Below are positions 23,105 to 34,300 of a stretch of 64,000 bases of DNA, one piece after another; the stretch's first letter is position 1; the number at the start of each line of letters is the position of its first letter. The position numbers and the translations under genes were made by a program. The notes under the pieces were generated by a model. It searched no databases, had not been told where the DNA came from, and was given only the letters and a program-made list of their open reading frames with translations. Origin of the DNA: Halichondria panicea (Eukaryota > Porifera > Demospongiae > Suberitida > Halichondriidae). The stretch covers positions 2,402,824-2,466,823 of the forward strand of contig NC_087377.1 of the NCBI RefSeq assembly GCF_963675165.1, written 5' to 3'.

Positions 23105-23932
23105 AGTAAGACTTTTGCTCAGAAGTAGAGATACAAAACCTGTTCACATTTCTTAAGCTCAGATGGCACCAATGCAAAACTGTGAAAATACTTTCAATGT
23201 AAGTACAACCAGAAGTCTCGAGGTCAGCTGCGCGTTTACCTCCTCAAGAGAAAGCCACACACAGATTGAAGCCAGTACAAGAGCACTGACTTATACTTGT
23301 ACCTCTGCTTCAGAGCAAAATGAGCAAATATAAAATTGCTTCTCCTCCAAACACTTCAAGCTTTTTAAACTAGTCCGCCAATTCTTAATTTCATAAGCTA
23401 AATGAAAACATTCTCCCTTAGGTATTACAATAGAGATATAATAATACAGTCCTACACTTTGCCCACTTTATGTGTTACCTCATTAAAATCAATTTAGCAT
23501 GATTATAAATTAGGTATGGGCAAAGTGTAGTATCTGTTTTAATTTGTTTCACCTTATAATTATCACGGTGCTCGGACAATGGAAGATACCAGACTTGAGT
23601 TTCATTCTGATTTCTGTCACAGATCTTGATCCTTTGATATTGTAGAAACGGAACTTGCACGCATGCAGCAGTAATTCAGTCTGCAGTTGTGATGCATGTG
23701 TAGTCAGGGGGAATCAAAGTGATAAGAACACATGCATGTTCAATGCTGTTAACAAGGTGCAACAGAGAATTTCCTAACAGAAAAACCACAATAGATAATG
23801 ATTTCTTAAGCCTAAAACAAGAGTACTCTTGTGTATACATAAAACAGCCCGTACACGCCACCTCTGTATTATGGCCAAAACATTGCTCCACAAATGTGTT
23901 CATTGCAAGCATTCTTCATGCAGATACAGGTA
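23105..23932. other. No feature recognised
   Basis: AT-rich single-copy sequence. A few short open frames without convincing splice borders. A fragment near 23855-23905 (CCACCTCTGTATTATGGCCA) resembles part of the MITE at 53716-53893. Confidence 0.5.
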
Positions 23933-25156
23933 CAGTTCATTTAGTCTAGAGAGTAGATTACCACAAATGTGTGAGTAGTTGTACTTAAATGTAAATATCT
24001 TTTGATTGGAGCATTTCTAAGAAGTGGTGTTGATACCCGTGTGTAGATGAATGACTGAACTACAACAAATCCAAAAATGTTTCCATGGAAACATAAGGTG
24101 GTGGGTTTGTGGTGATTAATAGAACAACAGCGAATTGTTATAGTGGGTAATCGGTTAGAGTAATAAAACAGTAATCTTGTACAGCTAAGGTTCATCACAT
24201 AATTGTTCAATGGTTTAGGTATCCTGACAATCCCTTTATGGGTGTTACAAATGTTCACAGTGTTTATAATTCATGATTTACTGGTTTTCAAGTACACTTT
24301 TGGTTAGAGTAATAACTTTTGAAAAATTAATAGCTTAGCTTTCAAATTTCTGTAGTAAGTTTACAGATAAATGGGCTACATTTTGATACCAATAACATCC
24401 TATATGCTTATTTCATTGCTGAGATAACACTGAAAAGCTACATAATTTACTATTTTCTACTGTTTTGATGACATCGCAGCTGCAAACCACAAACCAATGA
24501 TGCTTTAATCAACCACAAACGTAATTAAAAGTGGGCGTACAGTTATTGTACGCCCACTTACATTACATGTTAATTTGAGTGTCATCGATTTGTGGTTAGC
24601 AGCTTGTGATGTCATCAAAACAGTTGAATAGTAGAATATGTAGTTTTTCAGTGATATTCAACAATGGAATAAGCATAGAGGATGTTCTTGGTATCAAAAT
24701 GTAGCCCATTTATATGTAAACTTACCAGAGAACTTTTAAAGCTAAGCTATAAAATTTTCAGAAGATATTACTCTAACCAAAAGTGTACCTAAAAACCGGT
24801 AAATGATGAATTATAGACACTGTGAGCATATGTAAGACCCATAAAGGGATGGTCAGGATACCTAAACCATTAATCTATTGTGTGATAAAAGTCTAAGACC
24901 TTAGCTGTTTAAGGTTAGTGTTTTATTACTCTAACCGGTTACCCACTATAACAATTTGCTGTTGTTCTATTAATCACCACAAACCCACCACCTTATGTTT
25001 CAATGGAAACATTTTTGGATATGTTGTAGTTCAGTCATTCATCTACACACAGGTATCAACACCATTTCTTAGAAATGCTCCAATCAAAAGATATTTACAT
25101 TTAAGTACAATTACTCACACATTTGTGGTAATCTACTCTCTAGACTAAATTAACTG
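23933..25156. mobile_element. 1.22-kb near-complete palindrome (fold-back element, TA flanks)
   Basis: The two halves meet at about 24543 with almost no loop (AGTGGGCGTACA / TGTACGCCCACT). The outer ends are CAGTT(C/A)ATTTAGTCTAGAG and its reverse complement, next to TA on both sides. The arms of about 600 bp have scattered mismatches, so it is real DNA and not a perfect inversion artefact. The mirrored frames on both strands are the same non-coding arm. TA targets and CAGT ends suggest a Tc1/mariner-type mobiliser. Confidence 0.8.
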
Positions 25157-25317
25157 TACATACTATAAGGCTTTTCAACACTGCTATCACAGGTTTGGTT
25201 TGGCCCTAACGATATACTACATGGTACTTTTCTTTTGCAAGTGAAAGTCTGCAATCCACTGTGTGTATGCATGTGATGACTGAGAGGTGTAATGACTAGG
25301 ACAGAATAGGACAGAAT

Positions 25318-25376
25318 AGGTGTGGCTTAGTAGATTAGATGATAGATTAGGCATGGGTTCGATTCCCTTTGGGGAC
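25318..25376 (+). other. tRNA-like sequence (pseudo-tRNA or SINE head)
   Basis: TGGCTTAGTAGA resembles a pol III A box and GGTTCGATTCC matches the B box, at suitable spacing. The acceptor and T stems pair poorly and no intact cloverleaf is evident, so this is not called a working tRNA. Confidence 0.35.
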
Positions 25377-25751
25377 TTTTCTTATATTTTTTACAATAAT
25401 TTCTCTAATACTACATACTTCCTCTCAAGTCATAAAATCAAGTTGGGGCATCGCCCGCTTTCACGGAAACCAGGCAACAACATTAATTTTTTTGTAGAAG
25501 TGGCCAAAATAGTTCAACTAACACTAAAAGTATTTTGATCATATCTAACAATCTAATAGTGGTTTTGCTGTGGCATGCACTCTGTTGAAAGTCACTGTAT
25601 ACATTTCCCACTCTGCACAAAACCCACAAGTGTGTGACTGAGGCAAAACAGTTGGTAAACCACAAACATAAGACACTACCTACTTCTCACAACTCCAAGG
25701 CATGGGGTCAGGACTGGGTAACAACTGTAGCTAGAGAATAGAGGACTGCAA

Positions 25752-25826
25752 GCCTCTCTGTACCAGCTATCCTCTCTGCACCAGATATCCTCTCTGTACC
25801 AGCAAGCCTCTCTGCACCAGATACCC
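25752..25826. repeat. 18-bp minisatellite, four units
   Basis: Unit CCTCTCTGTACCAGCTAT alternating with CCTCTCTGCACCAGATAT. Confidence 0.8.
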
Positions 25827-25899
25827 TTGATATTGTAAGCAATTCCTATACTAGGTTTGTGAGCTAGTCACACAGACTGAATGTCTGGAGCTAAGAGTC

Positions 25900-26591
25900 T
25901 CCTCAGCATCGGGGCAAGGTACTTTAGATAGTTTTATATAGTTTTTTACATGTATACTGGAAAATACCCTCTAGACCTACTTTGAGTGTAACCAGTAATA
26001 TAATACATTCCCCATACATGCACTCAGCAATACTATGCTCACCTGATGGGATGTTGTGGGGGGGGGCTGCATGGGGTAACTGGATTAGGACTCTCATGCA
26101 GGGGGGTGGGGTCTTGTACACCCTTGCAGCTGGAAGGCCTGGGAGAGAAAAAAGGATGAAATGTGAAGACATCTGCAGAACAACAATTAACGTTGTGTTA
26201 GCATGCATGATTGCTGAATACACTGTATATAGTTTATACAATTAATTTTAATTATACTGAATATAAATGTTTCCTCACTAGTGTAGCGCCTCCATGATTA
26301 TGCAGCCAGTCAGTGACATCAATTTTGCTCGCTGGTTTGTGTTGTCACTAAGAGTTGAGACATCTGCAAAACAGCAAAAAACAGGCAATAATATTATTGT
26401 TAGCTGGTTGCAGAATACAGACTGCAGAATTATTAATGCACAGAATAATACTATTGTACATGTGACAATGACCTAACAGCAAAACTCATGCTTGCGCTTA
26501 CTAGTTATACATATACACAACTATAGGATTTTATTATACACAGCAATCCACTTACCAGTTGCTTGGATGGTTGGAAAGACACCATTTTCCT
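25900..26591 (-). CDS. Partial multi-exon gene, unrecognised
   Basis: Candidate exons with good borders, right to left: 26556-26591 (CACCAG acceptor, ACTG|GTAAGT), 26279-26363 (TTTTGCAG acceptor, CACTA|GTGAGG), 26043-26129 (CTTCCAG acceptor, CATCAG|GTGAGC), and an end near 25900. Phases agree through the first three and give a soluble-looking segment (starting ENGVFPTIQATGDVSTLSDN), then a Pro-rich stretch. A run of nine C in the third exon decides the final frame. The 5' part is not found. No domain recognised. Confidence 0.35.
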
Positions 26592-26988
26592 CTGGTGAGT
26601 TTCTTCATCCTCCACGAGGAGGTTGTGCAATCAGATCTACGCATGTGCAGAAATAGTGAGCCCCACCCCCCTTCTTGTTTTTGCACACATGGACTGTTTC
26701 CCATGTTTAATATAGCTATGGCAGCTAGCTGTGGGCCTCAAAGATCCCACTTCTGTACAAGCCAACTCCTGGAAGGAGGAGTAGGTATAATGTTTGCATT
26801 CCCAAGTTTATGTTCATTTTTTATTCTGGTTCTCAATAACATTGCTGCTGAATTATTAGCAAGAGAGGGTGCATGTGATACACAACTGTTACAAGACTAA
26901 TAGTTGATGGTTTCAAATGTTCAAGACTATGGACTTCAGAGAACTGATCTCTCGTTCCCTCGTGACATCCCAGCAGCTGGCTATCTTG

Positions 26989-27239
26989 TTAACTGCGATT
27001 TCTCTTTAGTTCACCTGAGAGAGAGAGAGAGAGAGATAGAGGTTACCATGCAAACAATGTAGGAGGAGGGTGTAATGTGTATAGAAATAAGTAAATCAAT
27101 AAAATAATTAATTTTCAGTTAATAAAGGTATTGACTAAATATTGACCAGGTGCATGTTTCCTTTACCTTGTGAGGGACGGTATCCCAACTCTTTGAAATC
27201 GGATGTTCGTAGTACAACCTCAAATTTTGCTATAAAATT
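26989..27239 (-). CDS. Two 3' exons of an unrecognised gene
   Basis: Exon 27167-27239 (TACTTTTCAG acceptor; CACAAG|GTAAAG donor, phase 1) encodes NFIAKFEVVLRTSDFKELGY and four more residues. It can join exon 26989-27014, whose acceptor follows a long CT tract, and then stops. Alternatively it runs on into the 26556-26591 exon, which is also in phase. Function unknown. Confidence 0.35.
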
Positions 27240-27259
27240 CTGAAAAGTACATAGCTACA

Positions 27260-28960
27260 CCCATTATAATTATAGCCCACGCTATAGACAATTATTTTGG
27301 GCTTCAAATAAATCACGGATCTAAAAACACCATTTGGACGTTCCAAACACATTTATAAGGCAGACAAGAGCAATATACTGTGTTTGGTCCTGCTTGGTCT
27401 AAATACAGTTACCATAAGACCTCAATTTAAAGTGATACTGTTAAAATAATAATTAAGACCTCTGCCAGAGGTTGCTTTTTAATACAAGGCTTCATCTTCA
27501 GTGTGGCCTGGGATCGAGGCTAAAAGATCCCCTTCCTCCTACATTTTTAACTTGTGCAGTTCACCCATGTAGCCTCTACACAGGCTCTCCTTTTTCTGTT
27601 CTTTATCACAATCCTTCAATAAGATAAAATACTGTATTATTCGTTCAATGAGATAAAATACGGTATTAATTGGAGGAATAAAGAAAGAAATAGACGTAGA
27701 GTTAGGAAAACCTGTATCGGGAAGTCGCGTGAGGGTAGAAGCACGGTAGAAGGGTGGTAGAAGGGTGAAAATGAGCGTGGGCATACTGAGCTAGAGATGT
27801 TGGACTGCCCACGCAGAGGTCTACGACTAATAAAACTTTGCCTGGCTGCAGCAAGCTGGACATGGACTTGGAACTGGAAGTTTGCAAGCACTATAGAGCT
27901 AGCTATACCTTAGGCTTAGCTAGATGATCTACCAGTCTAGATTGTGTGTTTAGATTCTATCACTATTACCTTTTCTTGTGTCTTTCTACATGCTATAGTA
28001 GAATAGCTTAGTCATCATTATCATATAGCAGGTAGCTACTGCCACCAGAGCTGGCCACGCTGGTTCTCTGATCTGACTTGCAGCACAGCTTGGTGGTTGT
28101 CTCAGTGCAGTACAGTACTTACAGTCTTACTCTGAATGCGTGGGAGAATACCTTACGTCACGATTGTGGGCTACATATCGCCCACGTTCATAAAAATCCT
28201 TGTGGATCACGCGATTTCCCGCCTTACTTTTTCTTAACTGTACGCCCATTTCTTTCTTTGCTGCCTCACTATGTCTTTCTTATGTTTATGGATGAACAGT
28301 AAGAAAAAGTAAGGCCTGGGAACGAGTGGGTTATAAACCGGGGCTCTGGAGCTGTAGTGGGTGGCCGGGAAACTGGTCACCCACTTCCTACTGTCTTTCA
28401 TTTATGTCAGTCAGCAGCCCTGCATGATACCTTTCATTAGGTAGCAGCCGTACTGTCTTTCATTTAAATTGAAAGTCAGCATGCAGCCCCGGCTACTACA
28501 GTGGTTCCTTAGTTGCTACTGGCCAGTAGTTTTTTTTTTATTGAACCTGACTAACCTGCTACGGCCCCCTGCAGTTACTTGATTATAGTACTTCAAGTAC
28601 TATAATTATTAAAATCTAGTGCACTGTAGGTGGGTCCTACTTCTTACTGTCTTTCATTAGGCAGCAGTCCTACTTGTCTTTCATTAGTAAACAGTTTTTT
28701 TTTCAACAATTCATTGCTTTGCAATTGCTAATAACTTATAAGAGAAACAATCGTGCACATGTACACATGTACGTATTGTGATTCTTGCTATAATCATAAA
28801 TATTAGCATAGCTATAGGTAGCATAGGCCTACAAGAGTCAACGTCACACAACATATATAAAATTGTGCAAATACAAGTACATGCCGTCGCAAAACAAGTT
28901 CATTCAAGGCCCATTCCATATAATCGTTCATTGTTTGTCAACTGCACTGAAAAAGTTATA
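27260..28960. other. No gene supported; short repeats only
   Basis: Holds a half copy of a TAGCCTCGATCCCAGG-type hairpin end (near 27505-27523). At 28223-28317 it has an inverted pair CTTACTTTTTCTTA / TAAGAAAAAGTAAG. At about 28390-28690 it has imperfect copies of TACTGTCTTTCATTA. The open frames at 27637-27891 lack an ATG or splice support. Confidence 0.5.
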
Positions 28961-28968
28961 TGCCTTGA

Positions 28969-30423
28969 TTATAGAGACATGATTATTATTAGCCCACTCA
29001 AAAGGCGTCTATATGCGAGTTTATAGAGTTCCATTAGATCTAGAGAAGTGGATAGAAAATTCTTGTACTCCTGTGTGTGTGAGTGGGTGGGTGTGTGTGT
29101 GTGGGTGTGTTTGTGTGTGGGTGTACAATATGTACTGTATCAGGGCTGCATATAAAATATGTGTTCACTGTATCAGGCTGCATCCAGGATTTTGGATCAG
29201 GGGGGACGAATTGGGGAAATGAAAAATGTAGGTGGGGCGAAGTTATCAGAATTATATGCCTATTAATGAATCTGACAGATCCTAGGGGGGGGGGGTCGAA
29301 ATTGTACCCAGGGGGGCCAGCCCCCCCCCTCAATGCAGCCCTGTACAGTATGTTCGCGTTACTAGCGTTAATTGTATTTGATGCTTATGTAAGACAGAAG
29401 TTCTAGTAAAAAAGTGTACATGTACTTTCAGGCCGTGTGTTATTACTTAAATCGTATTAGAAACTGCCACGGTAAAAGCTCTTTGATAAAAGGATACAAA
29501 ATATTGTGCTTTGAGATGGTTACCTTGATTATACTCTGTGTATTATTACACGAGTGGATGCCTTGCAATGGTGTTAGGTCACCCTCAATCATGCCCAATA
29601 AATCAGACGCCTGAGTGAGAAAATAATGAATGGTTACAGGTTGTAGTGATCAAAGAAATGCATAATAGTGGAAGAAAGGGAGTGGGGAAAAAAGAATCTC
29701 TGAACGGCTCCAAGAATGTGAATTAACGCTTAGAGAGAGGCTTTTCAGATGATGTGGGTAGTGGCTAGTAGAGGTAGTGGTATGATAAGAAATCACATTA
29801 GATTTTAGCTACTGAATGCACTAAATGCACGATACCTTTGCATCAGCCTCATTTGAATGCAGTGCCACTAGGAGAATATTTTGTGAAGTGTCTTTAATTC
29901 CCAATTTCTTGAAAGATTCGCTGATCTGTACACAAAGATGTCATAATTATGATGTCATACACCATCACTGCTTACGTTCGTTGAAGGAGAGAGAGAGAAC
30001 ATTATTTCAGAGTAGACGCTTCTAATTTTCATTTGCTGGTTCTCTGGCCACTACAGCTTTGTACACTGCACACAAAATGTGGAACGTACTAGCAACCTGT
30101 GGGAAGTGTGAGGGTGTGTGTGGGTGTGTGTGTGGGTGGAGTGGATGGGTGAGGGGTGTGTAGTAAGTGTTCAAGTACATGTACAGGGATGTGCCCACAC
30201 TGGTCGGTGGTGGTGGTTGGTACTAACCACCTCTGGACATAAATAACCATCAAGAGTCGCACGTTAGGCTATCAAAAGCAAATTTGTCAGGAAATTTAAT
30301 ATTAAAATGTTGTTGTGCATGACATATAACTACATCTTCCAATGCTGCAGCTAATAATTATATCCTATGATAGCTTACTTGTTGTAGTCTACCCAGGGCC
30401 AGTCCAGAGTGTACATTGGTAGA
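28969..30423 (-). CDS. TPRKB: TPRKB/Cgi121-like KEOPS subunit, frame irregular
   Basis: Cgi121/TPRKB is the KEOPS subunit that binds the Bud32/PRPK kinase and tRNA during t6A synthesis. Exons with consistent phase 0: 29976-30096 (FHILCAVYKA, then MKIRSVYSEIMFSLSPSTN), 29836-29925 (ISESFKKLGIKDTSQNILLV), 29524-29610 (ASDLLGMIEGDLTPLQGI). The order and motifs (F-x-I-L-x-A-x-x-K-A, SEI-F-LSP, ISE-K-GI-D, and IEG) fit the family. A small exon 30379-30423 may precede, and 28969-29039 (YKL, then LLSGLIIIMS) resembles the C-terminus. Exon 29976-30096 is 121 bp and needs a 1-nt shift, and the last exon does not join in phase. So it is a pseudogene, a base-call error or a wrong model. The call rests on remembered family motifs. 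Confidence 0.5.
29174..29343. mobile_element. G/C-run MITE
   Basis: Same family as 7457-7624: CAGGCTGCATCCAGGATTTT start, CCCCCCCTCAATGCAGCC end. Preceded by (TG)n at about 29070-29125. Confidence 0.65.
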
Positions 30424-30426
30424 CTG

Positions 30427-31015
30427 TCACTCATGTACAGCATGAGACGCTTCATATTCCTGCAACCAACCTACGGGAGAGGGCCGGGGGAAATTGCTGA
30501 CATTATAAATTAAAGCAATCGCTAATCTAAACACACCATTTGATAGGCCTTTCAAAGAGCTACAAAATGCATTCTTTAGAATTGTAATCGGACAATCTCA
30601 ATTGCCAATCAAAGATAGCTTCTGAAATAGTAATGCCTCGTATAATTATTTCATTAAATTACCTTTCCCTTGACTGAGCTCAATGTCTGGTTCTAGACTG
30701 AGTGTTAGTAGTCGCTGGTCAATATTCTGTTCAGCGCTGGATACCTGACCACCGATAACGGTACAAGGAAAATAAATAAGACATTATTTTATAGAGATGA
30801 TTGACACTAGGTGCAGAATATAATGGCTGGTAGATCCACACACCTTTCTGTACAGGATGCTGTACTTGTGGTAGCTTTTTATGACAGGAGAGACTTGTGT
30901 TGTTGAGGTAGACAGTTAGTAATAGCAGTGCCGTGCTTGCGAGTAGCGCTAGTGCAAGTACTTTCAGTATTGATCCATTGGCTAGTGGGTAAGGATCATC
31001 AAACAAACACCTCAT
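30427..31015 (-). CDS. Possible small type II membrane protein, unrecognised
   Basis: The ATG at 31015 opens an exon (30844-31015) with a short N-terminus, a hydrophobic helix (ILKVLALALLASTALLLLTV) and a lumenal-type NNTS glycosylation motif, ending AGAAAG|GTGTGT. Exon 30663-30744 (open, GGAAAG|GTAATT) and exon 30427-30470 (strong CT-rich acceptor) join each other in phase and reach a stop. The join from the first exon is out of phase. The layout resembles the N-terminus of Golgi enzymes, but no catalytic domain is seen. It lies 340 bp downstream of the large GTPase gene, same strand. Confidence 0.3.
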
Positions 31016-31358
31016 TTATAAATACTTCTATAAGAAGCTGCAACTGAAGTGATCCCTTACCAGGAACAATGGAAGACAGCTTGAACTCAAATAAAATAAT
31101 TCATGTCACATTATTTTATAATTAAAGGGTATATAGACGACATTGTGTCAGTATAATAATACAGAGTCAGTTTCAGAGTCAGTTCTTTACTTGCAATGTT
31201 TATTCGTCCCCTTAATTCAAGTGAATTCCATACCTGTATGAAAACATGAGTACAGCACAAATCAAGCTATGCAATAAAACATTATTGGATCAGTAATTAC
31301 TTATATAATAGATCATAATAATACATTAGTACAAACGTACCTTGTCAGGTTATCATGA

Positions 31359-34300
31359 TCAATTGGTGGCACTATGAGCAACTGCAGTTGCTGTCCTCAC
31401 ATACTTGTCTTCAATTTCCTCGGCTACATCGTTACGTGCAACAGTAGGCCTCCTTAGACATTCACATATGTAAGGCCATGTCATCGGATGTTCTGGATCA
31501 GTGACTTCAAGACGCTTGGCTACCACCTTCATTAGGCGGCGATCGTTATGACGGTAATCATCTTCAATGTTTTCCAAAACGTTAATCTTCACTCCGAAAG
31601 CCAATCCTAAATCAAACCAATCTTTGCTTGCATTCTTGAGACTCTCGCGAATTGCTTGAATATCATCTCCAGTCAAAACAATCGGCTGGTGTGTACTTCC
31701 TCCATTGCTAGTATCCTTCTCTGATGATGATCCTGCATGTACACACATGTAAAGATAATAACTCAAGAAAGCAATTGCAAATAATTATTGTTGTGGTTAG
31801 TTAAGTCCCTTAATTGTCTATTGCATGGGAAGGGTGTCTGTCATACAGGATTTTGAGAGGGGGGAAATGGGGCCTGTAGGAATCAAGATCATGTATTTTC
31901 CAGACTGAAGTATAGCAATCCGATTATGATACATGGAATTACGATCTGATAGAACTTTGTTTATTGGAAGTAAGATAGATAGTGGGTAATATTCGTGAGG
32001 TAAAAATCCATGGCATTCATTGACAAATCGAAAACGGTAATTTTTGTCTGTTATTGCAGAAAAAGAAAGCAATTGCAAATAATTATTGTTGTGGTTAGTT
32101 AAGTCCCTTAATTGTCTATTGCATGCATGGGCACACAGAATAAATTAAATTATAATTATACCTACATCTAGAAGTACATTATAATTATATGTAAAACTGT
32201 CTAGACACACAATTAGATATAAACACATGTTTTACTGAATGTTATTTCTGAACTGCATAATTATAATAGATAATTATTATCATTGATACCTTGCACACTG
32301 TCAGTGACATCATTCTTAGAACGCTTTGACGGAGTTTCAACTTCTACATCTGATGGCAATGATCTTTTGCGCTGGCTTGAGGCTAGAAGATCTGTAGCAG
32401 AAAATAGATACAGTCAATGTTATTAAATTATCTTGTACCAATAATTAGCTACAGTATAGCGGGTAATTTTCGTGGGGTAAAATATTCGTTATTTTCGTGG
32501 GCAAGCTGACCTCCACGAAATTTTAACGTAGGCGTGGCTTATCTGAATATAGGAATGCCGTGCAGCCACGAGACTAAACGAAATTTTTACTCACGAAAAC
32601 CACAATTTCTCGAGTTGAACGAATTTTTTACCCCCACGAAACTTACCCGCTATACGGTATAATGAAAAACGAACATGTTGTGACACTAGAGCATGATTGC
32701 ATTGCAGACCTATACACACATACTGTTCATCTATAAAAATGTATGACCTCACCTTCCAGTTTACAAGCAGAGAGCCAATCTTTGTGACCTTTTCCTAACT
32801 TATACGTCATCCTGTTGCGTTGAGTACACCTCATAGAAGTGCCTTTACCCAGAACACGAGCTGGGTGGTGGGGCACTTGGGGACTTGCACTTGCTTCAGT
32901 GGAGGGGAATTCATGGGGACATAAAAATGCAACTTCAGGATCCTCATACGTGTATTTCAGGGCTTGGTAAGCAGATCGTAGACCAGAGAGAACGTTTTCA
33001 TATATCAAAGACAGCATTTCTTTTTGCTTACTACTGGAATGAATTTCGAGGAATGAAAATCCGTCAATTAGCGTGATAAAACAATCTTCCTCTCGGTGGA
33101 TCAATTGTACAAAGTTTCTACTCGGCTGGTGATCCTCCATTTCAATTTCCCATTTACATTCTTTAATCAAGTACACTTGGAGACAGCAAAACACTCCACA
33201 GCACTGCCAGTTCTTTTCAAATTGTAAAACGAGTGGGATCAAACCAGACTTAAGCAAATCAGCTCGTTTGTCATTGACTTGAGTTGGTGGGAGCAAGGAT
33301 AGAAGTGATGGCATATAGAAACGCTTATCTTTCCCTCCTGAGAATAAATCAAATGGGGTGGCTATCAGCAAGTGCTTAAATATTTCAATGAGATGAGTGG
33401 GTTCAAAGAGTCCATCGACATAATGTTTTTCGAAATTCTTATCAGATAAAAGTTCAATCGTAATAATTCCTTTATCAGTAAACTTGAACCATTTTCCTGA
33501 CCCGTGTATTGGAGTGTTACTTCCTCGCAGATATGCAGCATACTCGACAAGCTCTGTTACTTTATCGAGAAGCACTTGAGTATCACAGAATACCACATTT
33601 GGTAGAATGGCAGGATAGTAGTGAAAGATGTGATGCTCATGGAAGAATTTCAAAGCTTCAAAAAGTGCATCTTCATGAAAATTATGTAACGTTTTTGCAA
33701 TTTCTACACATTCGGTTTTGCTCAAAACTTTTCTGCTTTGATCGTTTGAAACTTTTTCGACAATAATTTCCAAAACAAACCACCAAAAAGGGACCAGGAT
33801 TTCAATGTTATTTAGCTCTTTGTGAACATATTCACGAATTGTCTTTGCCACTTCTTTACTGGCAGAATCACAGTGCTTGCAATCAACAGGAAATATGACA
33901 TCTTTTTTCCTCAAGTTGAAAAAAAAAGTCGACTCGTCATTCACAGCAAAGTTTAACAAAGTTCTATTCTTGTCGGATACTTTTTCCTTGCATTCAGATT
34001 GATGGTCTTTGTGAGTACCAATACATACCAGCTTGCAGTTTTCACTGTGAGATTGAATTGACTGCACGAGATACTTGAAGTTATCCAGAACTGAGAGATG
34101 TGACTTGAAACTTTCGCCAACTGGCTTTTTGTCCTTGTAGTATTCAACCAGTGGATGATCGTCTAGGCAGTCAGACAGACGAAGAATGTACAAAGCTACT
34201 GAAATCTTGGGCATGAAGAGTGGCAGTAGATTATGAAAATGAGGTTGACCACCGCTATCGATTATGTAGATCCAATTAGATCCAAACTTTTCTTGAACAG

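Noticed and set aside
23941-25148. Two mirrored frames of 76-105 codons (RLPTITI..HHKPTTLCF)
   Set aside because: Arms of the 23933-25156 palindrome read on opposite strands; not a conserved gene pair.
26936-26990. Possible exon NKIASCWDVTREREISSLKS resembling part of a Death domain
   Set aside because: No donor site follows, it runs straight to a stop, and the similarity is too short to support.
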